Assembly (NCBI GenBank): GCA_937897785.1
Contig: CALCNB010000137.1
Span: 1 to 5,178, forward strand
DNA: 5,178 bases
Direction: 5' to 3'
Source: an uncultured Cellvibrionales bacterium
GTDB taxonomy: Bacteria > Pseudomonadota > Gammaproteobacteria > Pseudomonadales > UBA7434
Shown here piece after piece: positions 1-5,178 of this stretch; position 1 is the first letter of the stretch, and each line of letters starts with the position of its first letter. The notes under the pieces were generated by a model. It saw only the letters and a list, made by a program, of their open reading frames with translations. It did not search any database and was not told the DNA's origin. The translations under genes and the position numbers were made by a program.

Positions 1-2175
1 ATGGATCGACAAATTAATATTCTTCATCTCTATTGAAGTGTCCATTAACTCTGTTCGAAAAGCCACCTTCGGCCCCATTGCTTGACCAGATGGCAACTGA
101 GCTTGACCAATAGGGACCTTAAGCTGCATATGCGCTTGATGCAATTCACCGCTAAGCACCCAATCCTCTACTGCCGACATATAATCCAACTTCAAAGGAG
201 ATTGCTGCAAAGCACTCATAACACTTTGTAAGGAGCCAGTTAAGGGAGTTTCTATCGAAAAAAGTGATCCATGACTGCCCACCTCGAATACGGCTTTCGC
301 ATCGCTAAGCCTCAACTGTTCAAACTGTGCCTGAGGAATGGTCATCGATGAATAGCGGTTATTCATGATAAATAAACCGTCTAACTGTTCCAGTTTAGAC
401 CATTCACGATCGAACCGTAAACTTGCGTCAGCAACATTTAAATACAATTGAGCGCTTCGATGAGATTTTTTATTTTTATCAAGTGAACCATGAAAAACAA
501 ATCCACCATCAATAATATTTGCGGTTAAATCAGCGTCAGTTAACCATGCTAAAGTTTTATCTGGCAAAGTATAAGGCAGAAGTTTAGTTAATTCTTTTCC
601 CTGACCATTCAAAATACCAATTTCTAAACTGATGTGACTAGCCGGTTGTTCATCCTTTAGCTTCCCATTCAGTGAAAATCGACCACCATAATCAGCGGGA
701 TCGTTGAGCATAGAAAAATCGACCGCATCACTGCTTAATAACAAGCGTTGATTCTCAACAGTCCAATTTATCTGGGCTTTAGCTTGTGAAAAAATCAGTG
801 GCTGACGATAAACTTTAGGAAAAAAAATCGACAGCCTCGACTGATTTTTTACCTGCAAAAAGCCTTTATTTTCTTTGGCCTCAAGGTATATGTTAGCCTG
901 CTCCAAGCCAGGTATACCTTTCCAAGCTGACAATTCAATATTTTCAAGTATAGCCTTACCCGAAAGGTGCAATTTATCAGCCAGTGGCAAAGTCAATTCA
1001 ACTTGCCGCAGACGTCCTTTAGGGTTTAATGCCCTAATGGATTCATATAATTTTGATGGCATCCACTGCTGACTATTAATCAGTTGATTTAACTGACCGA
1101 GATCTAATAGAGGCGACTTCATTATCAATGAATGCCATTGCTTTGCTTGACCTTTTAAGGCTATTTCTGCCGAGGAAGAGTTCAGCGCTTGCTGATTTAA
1201 ATCAGCATTAAAATCGTGCCAACTAACCGTTAAATATTGTTCGGCACTAAAAGCAAGACCCGCACGAAATGAAATATTATCCAGCATTCTCGACTCTTTA
1301 ATTAACGAGAAGGAACCCTGATCAATGACAAGCGCTGCCTGCCAATCCTGATTGATCGACTTATTAAGCCACAGCTGTCCAGACCAGTTATCTGCCTGCC
1401 AATTATCTAAGCGACCCTTATCTAACAATGCCAGCAAAGGGGAGAGATTCAAATTACTTGCATCAACATAGGCCTGCAACTCTAAGTCCTTATCACCTAA
1501 CCCTCCTCGTGACTGCAAAACCAAACGAGTATTCTGAGCCTTCGCTAACTCCACAATCTCTAACTGGCGATAACCATTATCGGCCTGAAATATTAATTTG
1601 ATCGATTGTGATGGATTAGCTCCCGTATTATGGACACTAGAAGGGGATAGCAATTGCCAGCTAAACTGCTTGACATCAACCAACTGCAAACGCTGGTAAA
1701 AATCGAGCCAATCAAAATTCCTTTGTTGCTGTTTAGATTTAAAGCCTGCAATATACCAACCTGAAAGTTCAGCATAATCAAGAGGAAGCTTAACTGCATT
1801 GGCTTTAAATTGACTGACCCGCCACTCTAAATCGATCAACGAAGCCAGTAGGTCAATCTGCAGTTCCGCTTCTCTCATCAATAGGGTGTCGCGAGAATAT
1901 ACGCCCGGTGCAGGCTGATCATGGCCAAACTGAGCGGTTAATGATTCAATGCGAATAATTGGCTTAAGATGCTGCCATTCACCGCTTAGGCCTTCGATCT
2001 CCCAGTACAAGTCAGTATTGGCTTCTAATAAACTCAGTAACTGTGGCGTGAGTGTTGACACTTGTGGCATCAAGAGTCGACCTAAAAGAATAACCGACAA
2101 GGCCAGTATGCAGGCAAGCACGAGAACCGCTCTTATCAGGCGATACCATTGACTTAGCAAACGAGGTAAGTTCAT
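1..2175 (-). CDS. yhdP: YhdP family AsmA-like envelope lipid-transport protein, N-terminal 725 residues (partial)
   Basis: One frame stays open from the ATG at 2173-2175 to the left edge, giving 725 codons; E. coli YhdP is about 1266 residues, so over half is seen. A single membrane segment lies at about residues 13-36 (LIRAVLVLACILALSVILLG), followed by a long periplasmic region without further membrane segments. Two stretches match E. coli YhdP as I recall it: about 386-425 (GRLRQVELTLPLADK, then SAWKGIPGLE) and 532-565 (LLPYTLPDKTLAWL, then IIDGGFVFHG), the second in the DUF3971-type region. The family (with TamB and YdbH) forms inner-membrane-anchored beta-grooves that carry phospholipid to the outer membrane. 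The start is well bounded: AAGG lies 5 nt upstream and an in-frame TAG at 2191-2193. In E. coli the preceding gene is rng; here it is maf. No frameshift or internal stop was found. Confidence 0.93.
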   Translation of the reverse strand, partial: MNLPRLLSQWYRLIRAVLVLACILALSVILLGRLLMPQVSTLTPQLLSLLEANTDLYWEIEGLSGEWQHLKPIIRIESLTAQFGHDQPAPGVYSRDTLLMREAELQIDLLASLIDLEWRVSQFKANAVKLPLDYAELSGWYIAGFKSKQQQRNFDWLDFYQRLQLVDVKQFSWQLLSPSSVHNTGANPSQSIKLIFQADNGYRQLEIVELAKAQNTRLVLQSRGGLGDKDLELQAYVDASNLNLSPLLALLDKGRLDNWQADNWSGQLWLNKSINQDWQAALVIDQGSFSLIKESRMLDNISFRAGLAFSAEQYLTVSWHDFNADLNQQALNSSSAEIALKGQAKQWHSLIMKSPLLDLGQLNQLINSQQWMPSKLYESIRALNPKGRLRQVELTLPLADKLHLSGKAILENIELSAWKGIPGLEQANIYLEAKENKGFLQVKNQSRLSIFFPKVYRQPLIFSQAKAQINWTVENQRLLLSSDAVDFSMLNDPADYGGRFSLNGKLKDEQPASHISLEIGILNGQGKELTKLLPYTLPDKTLAWLTDADLTANIIDGGFVFHGSLDKNKKSHRSAQLYLNVADASLRFDREWSKLEQLDGLFIMNNRYSSMTIPQAQFEQLRLSDAKAVFEVGSHGSLFSIETPLTGSLQSVMSALQQSPLKLDYMSAVEDWVLSGELHQAHMQLKVPIGQAQLPSGQAMGPKVAFRTELMDTSIEMKNINLSIH

Positions 2176-2363
2176 ATTGACCTTAATGCACTATATTAGC
2201 AATATTACATGGCTGAGCGGCAAACACATTAAAAGGCTTGGCAGCAACATTGCGTGATAGATAACAACGCTGATATTTAACCACCAGACTACACCATTTG
2301 CGGTTAAGACGAAATGGCAACATGTTCACTGAAATAGCGCTGAACTAACACAAAAAACCGTGG
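2176..2363. other. 188-nt gap between maf and yhdP; rng absent
   Basis: This stretch separates the maf stop from the yhdP start. No open frame of useful length is present on either strand, and I see nothing resembling RNase G, which sits here in E. coli. It contains one imperfect hairpin (2294-2317), AT-rich TAATAT motifs on the minus strand (2193-2198 and 2202-2207) that could belong to a yhdP promoter but lack a good -35 box, and the AAGG ribosome site for yhdP at 2181-2184. There is no clear rho-independent terminator after maf. Confidence 0.7.
2294..2317 (-). repeat. Imperfect inverted repeat (possible RNA hairpin) upstream of yhdP
   Basis: On the minus strand CCATTTCG and CGCAAATGG flank a 7-nt loop (TCTTAAC), giving an 8-bp stem with one bulged C. 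No T-run follows, so it is not a canonical terminator. It could be a leader-RNA hairpin or chance in AT-rich sequence. Confidence 0.3.
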
Positions 2364-3035
2364 TTAACGCTTATTTAGCCAGCTGCTACTTAGTGCAAAT
2401 CCAAATCGGCTCATTAACTCAGACATTTCAAACAACGGTAGGCCCATAACGCCAGAATAGCTACCCGATATATGCGAAATAAACTGCGCAGCTTTACCTT
2501 GAATACCATAACCGCCGGCCTTGTCTTCTGGCTCTCCGGTCTGCCAATACCATTCAATTTCTTGTTCCGTGATTGGCCGAAATGTGACATTTGTTTTACT
2601 GATACGACTCTCCTGCCGAAGGCCACCGTCACACTGCCGTTGAGCGAGGCAAATGGCGGTTAATACCTCGTGTCTATGACGAGACAGCATCGATAGCATT
2701 TGTTTTGCATTGCTTGCATTTCTTGGTTTGCCAAGTATCTGCCGATTACAAACAACCTCCGTATCTGCGGCTAAAACAGTAGTATATGCAGCCTGAGCAT
2801 TCGACCCCTCTAAGCAGCGAAAACCTTGCTGAGCCTTTTTTGCTGCCATGCGTAACACGCAGTCATTAGGAGGCTCTAACGCCACTTGTGACTAATCAAT
2901 GTCAACAGCCAAGACGATGAAATCAACTGACAATTGCTCTAACAGTAAGGCTCTTCGTGGAGACTTTGAAGCTAAATATAAGTCAGGGCTAGACGAATCG
3001 CAGCAAGCATTATCTGATTTTTTTTCTTGAGTCAT
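2364..3035 (-). pseudogene. maf: Maf/YhdE-type nucleoside triphosphate pyrophosphatase, interrupted by an in-frame TAG
   Basis: From the ATG at 3033-3035 to the TAA at 2364-2366 there are 223 codons, with a TAG at codon 48 (2892-2894). Homology continues in the same frame on both sides, so this is a substitution, not a frameshift. Family motifs are intact: LYLASKSPRR (residues 19-28), the ADT motif with its Asp at 91, GKPR with Lys 103, and DKAGGYGIQG (171-180). YhdE-type Maf enzymes hydrolyse dTTP, UTP and modified pyrimidine nucleotides in the cytoplasm. The TAG aligns with a conserved glutamate (Glu33 of E. coli YhdE by my recollection), so GAG-to-TAG is the simplest change. Restart at the GTG at 2883-2885 would yield 173 residues lacking the SxxRR loop, probably inactive, and no ribosome site precedes it. 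The start is uncertain: an in-frame ATG at 3063-3065 also exists, neither has a clear Shine-Dalgarno, and even the shorter form has about 15 more N-terminal residues than E. coli. Could be a real pseudogene, a suppressed gene or a base error. Confidence 0.85.
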
Positions 3036-3074
3036 AACGAAGCTAAGCCGTGTGTGATTACTCATTGATAAATA

Positions 3075-3560
3075 TCAAAAATTCATATGATCAAAAATAA
3101 GTTTGAATAACGGCCAAAACAATGCACTCATTAGCGCAGGCAATAAAAACAGCATATTATCGAATGATCCACCCGTGAGACTATTGACCCAATAATTCAT
3201 CAATTGATAGATAAACACCAATAAAAATACTGCTAGAATTTGGGCACCAAGACTAAACATCCTCAACTGTTGATGCGATAAAGCACAAATATAAGCAATG
3301 ATTGTCAACGCTAAGGCATGCTGCCCAAGCACACTGCCTTCTAATAGATCGAGTGACAGGCCAATAAACCAAGCCAACGTCATACCTAACTGAAATGGCG
3401 CCAACATCAACCAGTAAATCACCGCTAAAACGGCAAATTCAGGTCTCAGCCATTGACCCCATGCCGGCAGAGGATAAATCGATAACAGTAATATAGCTAT
3501 GATGGCGAGTGTCAAAAACCACTTAGACTGAGGCTTATCATCGGCAACTGAAGGACTCAT
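3075..3560 (-). CDS. mreD: Rod shape-determining protein MreD
   Basis: This encodes 161 residues, the usual MreD length, very hydrophobic, with about five or six predicted membrane helices from residue 14 on, after a short polar N-terminus (MSPSVADDKPQSKW). The segment WLRPEFAVLAVIYWLM and the following FIGLSLDLLEGSVLGQHAL match the MreD pattern of a P-E/D motif, then a G-L-x-x-D-x-L-x-G-x-x-L-G motif. MreD is an inner-membrane partner of MreC in the elongasome that directs lateral peptidoglycan synthesis. Its ATG overlaps the mreC stop (ATGA), implying translational coupling, and AGGTGA lies upstream inside mreC. It ends with TGA; maf follows 9 or 39 nt later depending on the maf start. Confidence 0.93.
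   Translation of the reverse strand: MSPSVADDKPQSKWFLTLAIIAILLLSIYPLPAWGQWLRPEFAVLAVIYWLMLAPFQLGMTLAWFIGLSLDLLEGSVLGQHALALTIIAYICALSHQQLRMFSLGAQILAVFLLVFIYQLMNYWVNSLTGGSFDNMLFLLPALMSALFWPLFKLIFDHMNF
3557..3560 (-). other. mreC stop / mreD start overlap (ATGA)
   Basis: The TGA ending mreC and the ATG starting mreD share two bases in the tetranucleotide ATGA. This is a typical translational-coupling junction and would tie mreD output to translation of mreC, so a weak mreC start would also lower MreD. Confidence 0.9.
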
Positions 3561-4387
3561 AAGCTCGCTTCACCTGCAAACACCAATAACACAAACCGAC
3601 TGCGATCCAATTCTGCGCTTGGCCGAACAGCTACTTTAAGGAATGCCTGACCAGGATCACGTTTAACCGTCTCCACCACTCCAACCGGATAACCGATCGG
3701 AAACCGCTGCCCCAAACCCGAACTGACCATGAGATCGCCAACTTGAATATCCGTAGTCGACACTAAATTAGGCAGCCAAAGAGTATCAATTCTGCCAGAT
3801 CCCTCGGCTATGGCTCGTACACCATTTCGATTAATCTGAACCGGCAAGGCGTGACGAGAATCGCTGATTAAAATAACGGTTGACTGAATGGCATTGACCT
3901 CGACCACCTGTCCGACTAAACCATAGGCATCGATAACGGCTTGACCGATGTAAACGCCATCCTTCTCACCTTTATCAATCATGATCAACTGCTTGAGTGG
4001 GTCGGGAGATACATTGACTAACTCAGCGATTAGCACACTGTCTTCTAGCACAGTAGAGGAACTTAATAGCTGACGTAATCTAACATTTTCAGCTGTCAGC
4101 GAAACAAACTTTTGTAGTTTGCCGTGCAGAATTCGCGCCTCATTATGCAATCGCTCATTTTCAACTATTAAGGTATCCCGCGAGGTAAAGTATGCGTTGA
4201 CACCTTCAATAATATTCATTGGTGCACGAGCCACTGCATAGAATGGGACAGAAAGGTAGGATAATAAGGTCCGCGTAGGGCCCGTGGCCTGAGTATTGTA
4301 ATCAAGGCCTATTAGCAAGAGAGAGGCCGCCGCAAGTACCAATACTCGGGCGCCAAGTGATTGAGTTTTACTAAAGATCGGCTTAAT
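3557..4387 (-). CDS. mreC: Rod shape-determining protein MreC, apparent ATT start
   Basis: With initiation at ATT (4385-4387) the protein is 276 residues. Its N-terminus would read (M)KPIFSKTQSLGAR, matching the family's conserved start (E. coli MKPIFSRGPSLQ). Then come one membrane anchor (about 15-28), a coiled coil (about 69-112, with heptad-like leucines and NERL / AENVRLRQLL) and the periplasmic beta-barrel domain (about 118-270), with DKGEKDGVYIGQ, GLVGQVVEV, DSRHALPVQI and SSGLGQRFPIGYPVGVV. MreC self-associates and links MreB to the wall synthases PBP2 and RodA. No ATG, GTG or usable TTG exists upstream before the in-frame TAG at 4409-4411; the first standard start, TTG at 4340-4342, would delete the conserved N-terminus, truncate the anchor and lacks a ribosome site. 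GGAGAG lies 5 nt before the ATT. It lies 26 nt after mreB and overlaps mreD by 4 nt. It lacks the long Pro/Ala-rich tail of E. coli MreC. Product identity is very secure; start codon less so. Confidence 0.92.
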   Translation of the reverse strand: MKPIFSKTQSLGARVLVLAAASLLLIGLDYNTQATGPTRTLLSYLSVPFYAVARAPMNIIEGVNAYFTSRDTLIVENERLHNEARILHGKLQKFVSLTAENVRLRQLLSSSTVLEDSVLIAELVNVSPDPLKQLIMIDKGEKDGVYIGQAVIDAYGLVGQVVEVNAIQSTVILISDSRHALPVQINRNGVRAIAEGSGRIDTLWLPNLVSTTDIQVGDLMVSSGLGQRFPIGYPVGVVETVKRDPGQAFLKVAVRPSAELDRSRFVLLVFAGEASL

Positions 4388-4392
4388 AGATA

Positions 4393-4398
4393 CTCTCC
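4393..4398 (-). promoter_or_regulatory. Shine-Dalgarno site that decides the mreC start
   Basis: GGAGAG on the minus strand, followed by the 5-nt spacer TATCT and then ATT AAG CCG. The match and spacing are good for a ribosome site aimed at the ATT codon. No comparable motif precedes the TTG at 4340-4342. It lies in the 26-nt gap after the mreB stop. Confidence 0.75.
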
Positions 4399-4413
4399 GT
4401 CTTCTACTCTAGG

Positions 4414-5178
4414 TCAATCAGCCGATAAAAAATCGATATTATATTGGTCCATCAACTCTAACGCCTTACCGCCGCCGCGGGCAACACAGGTCAAAGGGTC
4501 ATCCGCTACAACCACGGGCAGTCCCGTTTCATTGCTAAGCAAACGATCAAGGCCCCGCAGTAATGCGCCGCCGCCAGTCAAAACAATGCCTGACTCAGCA
4601 ATATCAGATGCCAGTTCAGGCGGCGATTGCTCTAGGGCGCCTTTAACACCTTGAATAATGATGGCTAATGCGTCTTGAAGGGCGTCCATGACTTCATCAC
4701 TGTTGATTTTAAATGCCCGCGGCACACCTTCTGCTAAATTTCGCCCTCGGACATCAATCTCACGCAGTTCACCGCCACCAATAGCCGTCCCAACTTCCTG
4801 CTTGATACGCTCTGCGGTTGAATCACCAATCAAGCTGCCGTAATTGCGACGCACATAAGAAACAATCGATTCGTCAAAACGGTCTCCACCAGTGCGCACA
4901 GAATCTGAATAAACCACACCATTAAGCGATAAAATTGCGATTTCGGTTGTGCCACCACCAATATCGACCACCATAGAACCGCTGGCTTCCTCGACCGGTA
5001 AGCCAGCGCCAATTGCCGCCGCCATGGGCTCTTCAATTAAACGTACTTCTCTGGCGCCGGCGCTCAGTGCTGATTCACGAATAGCCTTCCGTTCAACTTG
5101 GGTTGAATTACAGGGTACGCAAATCAATACGCGAGGACTGGGCCGAATAAAGCTATTTTTGTGCACGCGCGAAATAAA
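4414..5178 (-). CDS. mreB: Rod shape-determining protein MreB, C-terminal 254 residues (partial)
   Basis: The frame is open to the right edge, so the true start lies outside; the window covers what corresponds to roughly residue 92 onward of the 347-residue E. coli protein. Recognisable elements are NSFIRPSPRVLICVP, STQVERKAIRESA, LIEEPMAAAIGAGLP, the phosphate-2 motif DIGGGTTE (about 4942-4965), GGDRFDE, NYGSLIGDSTAERIK, VRGRNLAEGVPR and the adenosine-binding LTGGGALLRGLD near the C-terminus (TGGG about 4567-4578). MreB is a bacterial actin that polymerises on ATP under the inner membrane and orients wall synthesis. All ATPase-fold motifs visible here are intact. The GTG at 5164-5166 is an internal valine, not a start. 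It ends with TGA, 26 nt before the proposed mreC ATT. Confidence 0.97.
   Translation of the reverse strand, partial: FISRVHKNSFIRPSPRVLICVPCNSTQVERKAIRESALSAGAREVRLIEEPMAAAIGAGLPVEEASGSMVVDIGGGTTEIAILSLNGVVYSDSVRTGGDRFDESIVSYVRRNYGSLIGDSTAERIKQEVGTAIGGGELREIDVRGRNLAEGVPRAFKINSDEVMDALQDALAIIIQGVKGALEQSPPELASDIAESGIVLTGGGALLRGLDRLLSNETGLPVVVADDPLTCVARGGGKALELMDQYNIDFLSAD

Noticed and set aside
875..1072. Plus-strand 65-codon open frame
   Set aside because: It lies antisense within the continuous yhdP frame and shows no family resemblance or ribosome site.
1593..1799. Minus-strand 68-codon hydrophobic open frame
   Set aside because: It is an alternative frame of yhdP; the yhdP frame runs uninterrupted through it.
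1949..2152. Plus-strand 67-codon open frame opposite the yhdP 5' end
   Set aside because: Antisense to a well-supported gene, with no recognisable motif.
2193..2223. Possible yhdP promoter (TTGCCG, 19-nt spacer, TAATAT on the minus strand)
   Set aside because: The spacer is long, the -35 match is partial, and the leader would be only about 11 nt; TAATAT is common in AT-rich gaps.
2186..2258. Short plus-strand ATG frame of about 24 codons in the maf-yhdP gap
   Set aside because: Very short, no ribosome site, no recognisable product.
2347..2366. Possible rho-independent terminator after maf (AACC-AC-GGTTTTTT on the minus strand)
   Set aside because: The stem would be only 4 bp with a 2-nt loop, which cannot form a stable terminator hairpin.
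2414..2663. Two open frames overlapping maf (one on each strand)
   Set aside because: Both overlap the maf frame, which carries the conserved motifs; they are shadows.
4361..4654. Plus-strand 97-codon open frame opposite mreB/mreC
   Set aside because: Ser/Pro-rich low-complexity translation antisense to the conserved MreB C-terminus and mreC start.
4830..5036. Minus-strand 68-codon open frame inside mreB
   Set aside because: Alternative frame of mreB.
5106..5111. Asn in the MreB VPCN-STQVER stretch where E. coli has Gly
   Set aside because: This position varies within the family (Pseudomonas has Lys as I recall), so it is not a defect.

Overview
The window carries part of a gammaproteobacterial cell-shape and envelope operon, all on the minus strand. 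In transcription order, from high to low coordinates, it reads mreB (3' part), mreC, mreD, maf (yhdE-type), then the first 725 codons of yhdP. The mreBCD-maf-yhdP order, the YhdP family itself (mainly found in gamma- and betaproteobacteria) and the MreB sequence (close to Pseudomonas and E. coli MreB as I remember them) all point to Gammaproteobacteria. The base composition is moderate and AT-leaning. I cannot name a genus.

Layout: mreB 4414-5178 (runs off the right edge), mreC 3557-4387, mreD 3075-3560 (ATGA overlap with mreC), maf 2364-3035 (interrupted by an in-frame TAG at 2892-2894), a 188-nt gap at 2176-2363, and yhdP 1-2175 (runs off the left edge). The plus strand shows no convincing gene. 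In E. coli the RNase G gene rng lies between maf and yhdP; here it is absent and only the 188-nt gap remains.

MreB filaments, membrane-anchored MreC and polytopic MreD form the core of the elongasome, which directs lateral wall synthesis. Maf proteins hydrolyse non-canonical or pyrimidine nucleoside triphosphates. YhdP is an AsmA-like inner-membrane-anchored protein that carries phospholipid to the outer membrane. The operon thus joins wall elongation, nucleotide housekeeping and outer-membrane lipid supply.

No new system is visible. The notable points are two point-like defects in otherwise well-conserved genes. mreC has a good Shine-Dalgarno and the family's conserved N-terminus, but ATT where the ATG should be. 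maf has a TAG where the family has a conserved glutamate. Both could be single G-to-T changes on the coding strand. They may be real (a rare AUU start; a maf pseudogene), sequencing error, or in a less likely reading linked to TAG decoding.
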